DNA of 64,000 nt from Ramlibacter tataouinensis TTB310 (lineage in GTDB: Bacteria > Pseudomonadota > Gammaproteobacteria > Burkholderiales > Burkholderiaceae_C), in assembly GCF_000215705.1 (NCBI RefSeq), contig NC_015677.1, positions 3,484,001 to 3,548,000 of the forward strand, in the 5' to 3' direction. Shown in pieces: positions 28,482-36,523 of this stretch; the stretch's first letter is position 1, and every line of letters begins with the position of its first letter. Position numbers and translations under genes: made by a program. Below the pieces are notes generated by a model. That model did no database searches and was not told the DNA's origin. It worked only from the letters and a program-made list of their open reading frames with translations.

Positions 28482-30955
28482 ATCTCCAGCTGGCCGGACA
28501 GCTGGGCATCGATGAACGCCTCCAGGCGCTGCAGCGGCAGGGGCCTGCAGAACAGGTAGCCCTGGAAGGCATGGCAGCCCTGCCTTGCCAGGAAATCCCG
28601 CTGTGCTTCGGTTTCCACGCCCTCGGCGATCACCTCCAGGTGCAGGCTCTGCGCCAGGCCGATGATGGTGCGCGCGATGGCCGCGTCGTTGGCGTCGGTC
28701 AGCACGTCCTTGACGAACTCGCGGTCGATCTTCAGCTGGTCCAGCGGCAGGCGCTTCAGGTAGGACAGCGATGAGTAGCCCATGCCGAAATCGTCCAGCG
28801 AGAGTGCGACGCCCATGGCCTTGAGGTTGCCCATCTTGGCCACCGTGACCTCGATGCCGTCGGCCAGCAGGCTCTCGGTCAGCTCCAGCTTGAGCTTGTG
28901 CGGCGCGATCCCCGATTCCTTGATCGCGCTCATCACCTCGTCGACGAATTCCGGGTGCCGGAACTGGCGCACGCTGACGTTGACCGCGATGCTCAGGTGG
29001 TCGCGCCCCGGCTGGTTCTCCCAGGCCTTGAGCTGCGCGCAGGCGGTGTCCAGCACCCAGCGGCCGATGGGGATGATCAGCGAGGTCTCCTCGGCGATGG
29101 GGATGAACTGCTCGGGCGGCACCACGCCGCGCTGCAGATGCTGCCAGCGCAGCAGCGCCTCCACGCCCGTCATGCGCCCGTCCGGCCCGACCTGGGGCTG
29201 GTAGTCGATCTGGAACTGGCGCTCGCGCCAGGCCTGGCGCAGGTCGGCCGCCAGGGTCGCGTTGGCGGTGGCCACGGCCTGCATCTCCGGATCGAAGAAG
29301 CACACGGTGTTGCGGCCGGCGCTCTTGGCCTGGTACATGGCCAGGTCGGCCTGCTTGAGCAGCTCGCTCACGGTCCAGGGCGTCTTGCCGAACAGCGTCA
29401 CGCCGATGCTGCAGGTGCTGTGGTGCAGGTAGCCCGGCAGCACGTACGGCTCGCCCAGCGCCGCCAGGATGCGCTCGGCCACCGAGCGGGCGCCGGCCGC
29501 CGGATCCAGCGGCTTGTCCTTGCGGTTCTCCAGCAGGATCACGAACTCGTCGCCGCCCAGCCGGGCCACCGTGTCGCCCTTGGAGACGCAGGAGCGCAGC
29601 CGTTCGGCCACCTGCTGCAGCAGCAGGTCGCCCTTCTGGTGGCCCAGCGTGTCGTTGAGCACCTTGAAGTTATCCAGGTCGATGAACATCAGCGCGCCCT
29701 CGCGCGTCTGGTGGCGGTTGGCCAGCGATTCCTGCAGGCGGTCCAGCAGCAGCTGGCGGTTGGGCAGCTTGGTCAGCGCATCGTAGAAGGCCAGGTACTG
29801 GATCTTCTCCTCGGCGATCTTGCGCTCGGTGACGTCGCGGCCCACGGCCACCCAATGGGTGAGCTTGCGCGCCTTGTCCCAGACCGGCGAGATGTCCAGG
29901 TCGACCCAGAAGGCCTCGCCGTTCTTGCGGTAGTTGATCAGGTCGACCCGGACCGGGCGCCATTCCTCCAGGGCATCGCGCACCCGGTCCAGCCGGTCGC
30001 GCTGGGTCTCGGGGCCCTGCAGCAGGCGCGGCGTGCGGCCCAGCACTTCGTCGCGGCCATAGCCGGTGCGCGTCTCGAAGGCCTCGTTGACGAAGACGAT
30101 GCGCGGTCCGGGCGCGTTGAACGGCCCGGCTTCCGTGATGATCACGATGTCGTTCAGGCGCGCGATGCTGCCTTCCAGCAGCCGCAGCTGCTCCTGCGAC
30201 TTGCGCCGCGCCGTGACGTCGGCCAGCCGCAGCGCCATGCCGCCCTCGAAGGGCTGGCCGCGCACCTCCAGCCAGCGGCTCTGCCGGGTGTCCGGCTCCT
30301 CGAACTCCACCGGCTCATGGGACGCCAGCGCCGCCCGCACGCGCTCTTCCAGCCGCAGCCGGCCGGTCTTCTGGAACGAGTTCCACAGGCTGCGCCCCAG
30401 CAGGGCGCCGGCGGGGGCGCGCAACAGCTGCTCCGCCGCCGCGTCCAGGTAGGTCCAGCGGCCTTCGGTGTCGACCGTGGCGAATGCCTGGCCACCGGCC
30501 GGCGAAGCGCCCACGGCCAGGGAGCGGCGCAGGGACCCTTCCCCGGCGGTCTCGGTGGGTGCGATCTCCTGCACCAGTCCTTCCACCCGGACCACCCGCC
30601 CGTCCGGTCCGCGCACCGCCTCGCCCAGCACCCGCACCCAGAGCGGGCGGCCCTGACGCGTGACGATCTGCGCCTCCTCGTCAAAGGCGATGCCGTCGCG
30701 GCAGCAGCGGTCGACGCAGCCGGCGATGCGCTCGCGCCAGGGCGCTGCGTAGAACGCAAGCGCCTCGTCCGAGGTGGAAGTCCCATGGGCCGGCACATCG
30801 TGCAGCCGCGCCAATTGCGGCGACCACGTCCACTGGCCGGCGGCGGCATCCAGGCTCCACCAGCCGGCGTGGGCGGAGCGCTCCAGCAGGCTCACCAGCG
30901 TGGCGGTCGGCAGCGTGTGGGATATCGACATCGATTCGGAGGACAGCGCAGTCAC
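28463..30955 (-). CDS. PAS-containing GGDEF/EAL c-di-GMP turnover protein
   Basis: The 830-residue cytoplasmic protein has three PAS-like sensory regions in the first 380 residues, including a clear PAS/PAC ending WVAVGRDVTERKIAEEK. A GGDEF domain follows with the active motif RLGGDEFVILLENR, then an EAL domain with GVEALLRWQHLQRG, LKLELTESLL and SLDDFGMGYSSLSYL. Both catalytic motifs look intact, so it could make and degrade cyclic di-GMP, with one activity probably dominant. The frame opens with GTG at 30955; an ATG at 30931 is the alternative, and neither has a good ribosome-binding site. Confidence 0.93.
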   Translation of the reverse strand: MTALSSESMSISHTLPTATLVSLLERSAHAGWWSLDAAAGQWTWSPQLARLHDVPAHGTSTSDEALAFYAAPWRERIAGCVDRCCRDGIAFDEEAQIVTRQGRPLWVRVLGEAVRGPDGRVVRVEGLVQEIAPTETAGEGSLRRSLAVGASPAGGQAFATVDTEGRWTYLDAAAEQLLRAPAGALLGRSLWNSFQKTGRLRLEERVRAALASHEPVEFEEPDTRQSRWLEVRGQPFEGGMALRLADVTARRKSQEQLRLLEGSIARLNDIVIITEAGPFNAPGPRIVFVNEAFETRTGYGRDEVLGRTPRLLQGPETQRDRLDRVRDALEEWRPVRVDLINYRKNGEAFWVDLDISPVWDKARKLTHWVAVGRDVTERKIAEEKIQYLAFYDALTKLPNRQLLLDRLQESLANRHQTREGALMFIDLDNFKVLNDTLGHQKGDLLLQQVAERLRSCVSKGDTVARLGGDEFVILLENRKDKPLDPAAGARSVAERILAALGEPYVLPGYLHHSTCSIGVTLFGKTPWTVSELLKQADLAMYQAKSAGRNTVCFFDPEMQAVATANATLAADLRQAWRERQFQIDYQPQVGPDGRMTGVEALLRWQHLQRGVVPPEQFIPIAEETSLIIPIGRWVLDTACAQLKAWENQPGRDHLSIAVNVSVRQFRHPEFVDEVMSAIKESGIAPHKLKLELTESLLADGIEVTVAKMGNLKAMGVALSLDDFGMGYSSLSYLKRLPLDQLKIDREFVKDVLTDANDAAIARTIIGLAQSLHLEVIAEGVETEAQRDFLARQGCHAFQGYLFCRPLPLQRLEAFIDAQLSGQLEIQSGTI

Positions 30956-31115
30956 CGGAGGGGGCGCACGCGCGGCAATTGGCCGGGCATGTTAAGCGGG
31001 TCGGCGCCCGCCGCAGGATGCCGGTAGGCAGTTTCCTACAGGGGAAAGCGCAGCTTTCCGAGCCGGCCACCCAGGCCCGGCACTACAGTGGTAACGACTT
31101 GATACTGACTCAACC

Positions 31116-31514
31116 ATGAGCGCTCCCGAATTGCATGCCTACGTCGTCGAAGACAACTCGACGATCCGCGAGAACCTGGTCGGCACGCTGGAGGAGCTTA
31201 CCTGCGTCAAGGTCGTCGGCGCGACCGCGACCGAAGACGAGGGCTGGTCCTGGCTGGAGCAGAACGCCGGGCGCTGGGACCTGCTGATCGTGGACCTGTT
31301 CCTCAAGCGCGGCAGCGGCATCCGCCTGGTGGAGCGCGTGGGACAGCGCCATCCTGGCCAGAAGATCATCATCTTCAGCAATTACGTCAACGCCGCGGTG
31401 CGCAAGCGATGCGCCCAGCTGGGGGTGGACGCCGTCTTCGACAAGTCCACCGAGATCGATGCGCTGGTGGACTATTGCGTGCGCCAGTGCTTCCAGCAGA
31501 CCGCCGACGCCTAG
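31116..31514 (+). CDS. Single-domain response regulator (receiver only)
   Basis: The 132-residue protein is a stand-alone receiver: acidic pocket YVVEDNSTIREN, phospho-acceptor Asp in LLIVDLFLKRGSGI, and Lys in VFDKSTEIDAL. The Thr/Ser switch position is in IIFSNY. With no output domain, it must act through protein contacts, perhaps with the EAL proteins on either side or the kinase-like protein at 27759. The stop overlaps the convergent EAL gene by four bases (CTAG). Confidence 0.88.
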   Translation: MSAPELHAYVVEDNSTIRENLVGTLEELTCVKVVGATATEDEGWSWLEQNAGRWDLLIVDLFLKRGSGIRLVERVGQRHPGQKIIIFSNYVNAAVRKRCAQLGVDAVFDKSTEIDALVDYCVRQCFQQTADA

Positions 31515-33403
31515 GCTGAGGCGGGCGCCGCCTGCAGCATGCGGGCCAGCTGCTCGGTCGACAGGGGCGCGCTGTACAGGAAGCCCTGTGCCTGGTCGCA
31601 GCCCAGCTCGCGCAGCAGGCTGGCCTGGGACTCGGCTTCCACCCCTTCGGCCACCACTTTCAGGCCCAGGTTGTGCGCCAGCGAGATGCAGGTCTCCACC
31701 ACGTCGCGGTAGGCCGGATCGGAGTTGGACTTCTGCACGAAGCAGCGGTCGATCTTCACCTCGTCGATGGGCAAGCTGACGAGATAGGCCAGCGACGAGT
31801 AGCCGGTGCCGAAGTCGTCGATGGCCACCGGGATGCCGAGCTCGCGCACGCGCCGCAGCACCTCCGCCGCCCTGCGCATGTCGACGATGAGCGCGCTCTC
31901 GGTCACCTCGATGGACAGGGCTCCGGCCGCGCCGGCCGCGCCCACCGCCTCGGCCAGCTCCTCCACGAAGCGCTCGCTGCGCAGCTGCGCAGCGGCCACG
32001 TTCAGGGCGATGCGCGGTGCGGCCAGGCCCTGCTCGCGCCAGCGGTTCCAGTCGGCCAGAGCGCGGCGCAGCGTGTGGGCGCCGACCTCGGCGATCAGCC
32101 CCGTCGATTCAAGCGCCGGCACGAACTCCGACGGCGGCACCAGGCCGCGCTGCGGATGCTCCCAGCGGACCAGCGCCTCGACGCCCACGATGCGCCCGGT
32201 GGCCAGATCGATCTTGGGCTGGTAGTGGTTGACGAACTCGCCCTCGGCCAGCGCTTGGCGCAGCTTCGGCTCCAGCCGGAAGTACACGCTCTGCACGTTG
32301 GCCACCGTCTTGTCGAACGAGGCCATGGTTTCCTCGCGCTCGATCGCCAGCTGCAGCGCAGAGTCGGCCGCGTTGACAACCTCGTCCAGCGAACGGCCGT
32401 CGCGCGGGAAGGCCGCGACACCCAGGTTCACCGGACAGACCAGGTTGAGCTCGCCGGCGGCGTAGGGCAGCGCCAGGCGCTCCACGAGCTGCGTTGCCAG
32501 CTCGTTCTCGAAGGCCTGCGGCTCCACCCCGGGGAAGAACAGGATGAACAGCCCGCGCTTGACCCGGCCCACCAGCGCCCCATGGGCGTTCGCGACCTCG
32601 CGCAGCCGCTGGGCCGCCTGCTGGATGAGCGCATCGGCCACGCGGAAGCCATGGGCCGAACTGATCTGGCCGACGGTGCGCAGGCGCACGAAAGCCGCCA
32701 CGCCGCGAGCCGGGCGGGCGGCCCCGAACTGCGATTCGAAGTGGGACCAGTTGGGCAGGCCGGTCAGCCGATCGGTCTGGGTCGCGACGCGCAGCTGGCG
32801 GCGCAGCTCCAGCTGAGAGCACACGGCCTGCGCCAGCATGTCCAGGGTGCTGCGCTGGGCCTCGGTCAGCCGGCGCGGCACCTGGTCCATCACGCACAGC
32901 GTGCCCACGGCACTGCCGTCGCCGCAGCGCAGCGGCACTCCGGCGTAAAAGCGCACCGGCTGCGAGTGCGGGCCGTAGAGCTGAGGGTCGAACCAGGGCA
33001 CCAGGGCGGTGTCGGGAACCTCCAGCAGGCGCTCCGCCGTGAGGATGGCGTGGGCGCACAGGCCGTGTTCACGCGGCGCATGCTCCACCGGCACGCCGAC
33101 GCGCGACTTGTGCCACTGGCGGCCCTCGCCCACCAGGCTCAGCATCGCCATGGGGGCTTCGCATGCCAGCGCAGCCAGCTGCACCAGCCGGTCGCAGTCG
33201 GCGTCGGGCCCGGTGTCCAGCAGGCCCAGCTCGCGCAGCCGGGCCAGGCGGCCGGCTTCGTCGGCCGGTGGCTGCGGCGGCAGCAGCAGCTGCGGTGGCC
33301 GGGGCCGGGCCACCCGGACGGCCAACGGCCTCATGGAGGAAACGGCCGCGGGACGGCGGGCTGAGGCGCGGCGGACCGCGGCAGCGAAACGGGTTTCAAG
33401 CAT
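31511..33403 (-). CDS. GAF-degenerate GGDEF-EAL phosphodiesterase
   Basis: The 630-residue protein has an N-terminal GAF domain (RLARLRELGLLDTGPDADCD; FYAGVPLRCGDGSAVGTLCVMD). A GGDEF-like domain has lost its signature: VGRVKRGLFILFF stands where RxGGDEF should be. The EAL domain is intact (GVEALVRWEHPQRG, IEVTESALI, AIDDFGTGYSSLAYL). It should be a c-di-GMP phosphodiesterase whose GGDEF part is at most a regulatory GTP-binding module. The ATG at 33403 overlaps the end of the upstream membrane-protein gene by eight bases. Confidence 0.92.
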   Translation of the reverse strand: MLETRFAAAVRRASARRPAAVSSMRPLAVRVARPRPPQLLLPPQPPADEAGRLARLRELGLLDTGPDADCDRLVQLAALACEAPMAMLSLVGEGRQWHKSRVGVPVEHAPREHGLCAHAILTAERLLEVPDTALVPWFDPQLYGPHSQPVRFYAGVPLRCGDGSAVGTLCVMDQVPRRLTEAQRSTLDMLAQAVCSQLELRRQLRVATQTDRLTGLPNWSHFESQFGAARPARGVAAFVRLRTVGQISSAHGFRVADALIQQAAQRLREVANAHGALVGRVKRGLFILFFPGVEPQAFENELATQLVERLALPYAAGELNLVCPVNLGVAAFPRDGRSLDEVVNAADSALQLAIEREETMASFDKTVANVQSVYFRLEPKLRQALAEGEFVNHYQPKIDLATGRIVGVEALVRWEHPQRGLVPPSEFVPALESTGLIAEVGAHTLRRALADWNRWREQGLAAPRIALNVAAAQLRSERFVEELAEAVGAAGAAGALSIEVTESALIVDMRRAAEVLRRVRELGIPVAIDDFGTGYSSLAYLVSLPIDEVKIDRCFVQKSNSDPAYRDVVETCISLAHNLGLKVVAEGVEAESQASLLRELGCDQAQGFLYSAPLSTEQLARMLQAAPASA

Positions 33404-33974
33404 GGGCGTGCTCCCGCAAGACCTTGGCGAGCCGGCTCAGATCGACATCCACTGCGGACGGGAGCCGGCGGGCCGCCGCGCGTGGGGGTTGGAGGAAAAA
33501 GGAGGCCCACCCGCCGGCCAGCGCCAGCGCCAGCACCAAGGCCACCCAGGCCAGCAGGCCGAATCCGGCGGAACCTGTCGCGGCCTCGCCCACCTGCCGC
33601 TGCAGCGAGGTCATGGCTTCGCGCTGGCGGGCCGCCAGCTTCCGCAGCGCCGCCAGCTCGCCTTCCATTTCCTGCAGGCGGTAGGTCACGCGCAGCAGGT
33701 CTTGCGGGTGCGAGCGCAGGACTTCCCACTGCAAGGCGGCGACGGCGCGCTGGCTTGGCGCCGGCCCCTGCGCCAGGCGGGTGGACACGCGCAGCAACCC
33801 CGCAGGCGCCGAGGCGCTGGGCAATGCGGTGCTGCCGCAGGGCACCTCGGCCGCCATGCAGTGGCGAGGCGCCATCCCTTGACCTTGGCTGAAGGATGCA
33901 GCCACGGTCGTCGGCAGTACGCCAGCAAGTGCCAGCACGGCAGCCCATCGGCAGGATGTAAGCAAATTTTTCAT
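33396..33974 (-). CDS. Membrane-anchored coiled-coil protein of unknown function
   Basis: The 192-residue protein (start chosen at MKNLLTSCRW; an ATG seven codons upstream is possible) has a signal-like N-terminus (LALAGVLPTTVAA). A periplasmic part contains two cysteines (HCMAAEVPCGS). A helical heptad-rich stretch follows (LQEMEGELAALRKLAARQREAM), then a membrane span (LLAWVALVLALALAGGWASFFL) and a basic cytoplasmic tail. I do not recognise a family. Co-translation with the EAL gene suggests a membrane partner for c-di-GMP control, which is inference. Confidence 0.65.
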   Translation of the reverse strand: MKNLLTSCRWAAVLALAGVLPTTVAASFSQGQGMAPRHCMAAEVPCGSTALPSASAPAGLLRVSTRLAQGPAPSQRAVAALQWEVLRSHPQDLLRVTYRLQEMEGELAALRKLAARQREAMTSLQRQVGEAATGSAGFGLLAWVALVLALALAGGWASFFLQPPRAAARRLPSAVDVDLSRLAKVLREHAHA

Positions 33975-34138
33975 CGGCTGAGCCAATGTAAGCATTGCCC
34001 GGCCAGCGCCTGTCAGCGGCTTTACGCTCTTCTTGTAGGATCAGGCTTACAAGACGCGCGCCTCCACGCTTCGACGCGCTACTTTTTCCATAGCATCGAA
34101 TGCTTCATGGAAGCGGCATTCACAACCCTTCCATGAAA

Positions 34139-34158
34139 AACGGGGCCTGGGCCCCGTT
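34139..34158 (-). terminator. Terminator of the Gly/Ser-rich lipoprotein gene
   Basis: AACGGGGCC (34139-34147) pairs with GGCCCCGTT (34150-34158). On the minus strand the hairpin is followed by TTT, directly after the stop codon at 34165. Confidence 0.75.
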
Positions 34159-34164
34159 GCTTGG

Positions 34165-34470
34165 TTACCGCGCGCCGCCGCCGGAGCCACTGCCCCCGGC
34201 ACCCGAACCACCGGCGCCACCCGCGCCACCGCCGCCCACGGTCCCGCTGGGAGTGGCGGTGCCGGGACCCGAAGTCGTGCCGGTGCGGTTGCCGGTGGTG
34301 CCCGCGCTGCCCGAGCCCATGCTGCCCGTGCCGGAACCCGAGGTGGAGCCGCTTGCGCCCGAGCGCATCGAGCCCGAGCCGCCGTCCTGGGCGCAGCCGG
34401 CAAGGAGCAGCGCGCCGGTGCACAGCGCGGCCGCGGCAGCTCGTGAAATGAGAGATGAAGAGAAGGACAT
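34165..34470 (-). CDS. Gly/Ser/Thr-rich lipoprotein
   Basis: The 101-residue precursor has a type II signal sequence with lipobox LLLAGC, so it should be a lipid-anchored envelope protein. The mature part is almost pure Gly, Ser, Thr and Ala, with SGS and GGSG repeats, and has no predicted fold. Such low-complexity lipoproteins are often general-stress or envelope proteins, but no function can be assigned. It lies just downstream of the catalase gene and has its own terminator. Confidence 0.7.
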   Translation of the reverse strand: MSFSSSLISRAAAAALCTGALLLAGCAQDGGSGSMRSGASGSTSGSGTGSMGSGSAGTTGNRTGTTSGPGTATPSGTVGGGGAGGAGGSGAGGSGSGGGAR

Positions 34471-34553
34471 GGATATCTCCTGTTGAGGTTAAGGCGCATG
34501 GCGCGCCTGCCTGCCGGCAACCGGCGTGCCCGAGCGTGGCAGCCGGCCTGGGC

Positions 34554-36176
34554 TCATTTGGCGGACGCCATCTCGTCCTGGGTCTGCGCCTGTCTGTCTG
34601 GCTCTTCCTTGCGCCCGCTGGTGTAGGTGGGGCCGTCGCGGCGCTGGTGCGGCGCCGGCTTGCCTTCCAGCGGCGGCAGCTGGAGGGCCTGCTGCAGGTC
34701 CACCCCCGCAGCCTCGGCCACGCGCCGGCCGTAGTCCTCGTCGCAGTGCCAGAAGTGCCAGACCATGCGCAGGCGGATGGGCTCCGGGCACTCGCGCAGG
34801 TCGGCGCCCAGGTTGGCGACCAGGTCGTCGCGCTCCCACGGCTCGAAGCTGCGGTACCGGTCGCCGGCCTGGCGGTAGTCGTCGACGGTGCGCGTGGTCT
34901 GGTAGCGGCCCAGGTGGCCCTCGACCCACTGGTGGTACTCGCGCGCCGGCTTGGGCGCCTCGCGCAGGCCGGCCACCATGCTGGGCTCGTAGTTGACGTG
35001 CTTGTTGGCGCCGGTCGGGTCCACGTAGTAGGCCATCTGCCCGCTCTGCTGGTTGGTGTGGGCGCGGGCCTTTTCCTGGGGCGCATTGATGGGCAGCTGC
35101 AGGTAGTTGGGCCCCACGCGGTAGCGCTGCGTGTCCGAGTACGACAGGGTGCGGCCCTGCAGCATCTTGTCGTCCGAGAAGTCGATGCCGTCCACCAGCA
35201 CCCCGGTGCCGAAGGCCGACTGCTCGGTTTCGGCGAATACGTTGTCGGGGTTGCGGTCCAGCACCAGGCGGCCGACCGGCAGCAGGGGGAACTGGTCCTC
35301 CGGCCAGCGCTTGGTGTCGTCCAGCGGGTCGAAGTCCAGTTCCTCGTGCGCGTCGTCGCTCATGACCTGCACGCACATCTCCCACTCGGGGAAGTCGCCG
35401 CGCTCGATGGCGTCGTACAGGTCCCGGGTGGCATGGCCCACGTCCCTGGCCTGGATCTCGGCGGCCTGCTGGCTGGTGAGGTTGCGCACGCCCTGCCTGG
35501 GCTGGAAGTGGAACTTCACCAAGTGGGCCACGCCCTGGTCGTTGACCAGCTTGTAGGTGTTGACGCCCGAGCCTTCCATCTGGCGGTAGTTGGCCGGGAT
35601 GCCCCACGGGCTCTTGACCCAGGTCACCATGTGCAGCGACTCCGGATGATTGGCGATGAAATCGTAGAAGCGCCAGGGCTCCTCCCGGTTGGTGACCGGG
35701 TCGGGCTTGAAGGCGTGGATCATGTCCGGGAACTTGATCGCGTCGCGGATGAAGAACACCTTCAGGTTGTTGCCCACCAGGTCCCAGTTGCCGTCGACGG
35801 TCTTGAACTTGATGGCGAAGCCGCGCGGGTCGCGCTTGGACTCGGGCGATTCCCTGGCGCCGATGACGGTCGAGAACCGCAGGAACACCGGCGTGCGCAT
35901 CCCGGTCTGGGTCAGCACCTTGGCCCGGGTGTACCTGGCGGCGGGCTCATTGCCGATCTTTCCGTAGGGCTCGAACCAGCCATGCGCCCCCGTGCCGCGC
36001 GCGTGCACCACGCGCTCGGGGATGCGCTCGCGGTCGAAATGGGTGATCTTCTCGATGAACTGGTAGTTCTCCAGCGTCGCCGGGCCCCGCTCGCCCACCG
36101 ACCGCAGCGACTGGTTGTCGCTCACGGGGTGGCCCTGGCGGGTGGTCAGCGTGGGACGCTCGGGATTCATGGGCAT
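34554..36176 (-). CDS. katA: Monofunctional heme catalase (clade 3-like)
   Basis: This catalase dismutates hydrogen peroxide. The 540-residue protein has the active-site His58 in [15 protein letters not shown], the distal Asn region ([15 protein letters not shown]), and the heme-ligand Tyr in [12 protein letters not shown]. The start is the ATG at 36176, six bases after an AAGGAG site; a TTG one codon earlier is unlikely. The C-terminus carries an extra charged tail ([20 protein letters not shown]). No signal sequence is visible, so it is cytoplasmic. I see no recognisable OxyR site upstream. Confidence 0.92.
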   Translation of the reverse strand: MPMNPERPTLTTRQGHPVSDNQSLRSVGERGPATLENYQFIEKITHFDRERIPERVVHARGTGAHGWFEPYGKIGNEPAARYTRAKVLTQTGMRTPVFLRFSTVIGARESPESKRDPRGFAIKFKTVDGNWDLVGNNLKVFFIRDAIKFPDMIHAFKPDPVTNREEPWRFYDFIANHPESLHMVTWVKSPWGIPANYRQMEGSGVNTYKLVNDQGVAHLVKFHFQPRQGVRNLTSQQAAEIQARDVGHATRDLYDAIERGDFPEWEMCVQVMSDDAHEELDFDPLDDTKRWPEDQFPLLPVGRLVLDRNPDNVFAETEQSAFGTGVLVDGIDFSDDKMLQGRTLSYSDTQRYRVGPNYLQLPINAPQEKARAHTNQQSGQMAYYVDPTGANKHVNYEPSMVAGLREAPKPAREYHQWVEGHLGRYQTTRTVDDYRQAGDRYRSFEPWERDDLVANLGADLRECPEPIRLRMVWHFWHCDEDYGRRVAEAAGVDLQQALQLPPLEGKPAPHQRRDGPTYTSGRKEEPDRQAQTQDEMASAK

Positions 36177-36523
36177 CAACGACTCCTTGGGGACGGTCCG
36201 GCGCCCAGCGCACCGGTTGGAGCCAGGGTAGCCAGCGCCCCCTCGGCCGTGGGTATCGGAGGCCTAGGAAGGTCTCAAGACGTAGCGCCGGGCACGGCGG
36301 TGGCCCGTCCGTACAGGTCCATCACGGCCCACCTGGGGCGTAGCCCTTGTGCGCGAGGAAGAAACGCTCCCATCCGCGCCGGCCGCCAAACAGAAGTGCG
36401 GCACCCTCTTGCGTGGGTGCCGCACCGGCTGGGTGACGATGACGCTGCGTGTCGCCGCCGATTCTTACGGCGCGCGCAGCTGCGGCTCCAGCCTTTTGAG
36501 CTCGCTCATCCAGACCGGCACAT
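36177..36523. other. Intergenic region between catalase and the prophage-derived segment
   Basis: This 347-bp stretch contains the catalase ribosome-binding site and promoter region at its left end and one strong hairpin (36396-36425) at its right end. I see no convincing coding frame. No copy of the tRNA-Arg 3' end was found here, so the left boundary of the accessory region is not marked by a visible att site. Confidence 0.5.
36396..36425 (-). terminator. Hairpin downstream of the GH18-GH8 gene
   Basis: GTGCGGCACCC (36396-36406) pairs perfectly with GGGTGCCGCAC (36415-36425) around an 8-base loop. On the minus strand it is followed by TTCTGTTT, a weak T-tract. It probably terminates the minus-strand gene ending at 36524. 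Confidence 0.6.

Noticed and set aside
34165..34470. Gly/Ser-rich repeats as a tandem DNA repeat or CRISPR-like array
   Set aside because: The repeats are irregular codon-level runs within a lipoprotein gene that has a lipobox and terminator; no constant spacer-repeat structure is present.
36396..36425. Hairpin as the left attachment site of the prophage segment
   Set aside because: It shares no sequence with the tRNA-Arg 3' end and is better explained as a terminator of the gene ending at 36524.
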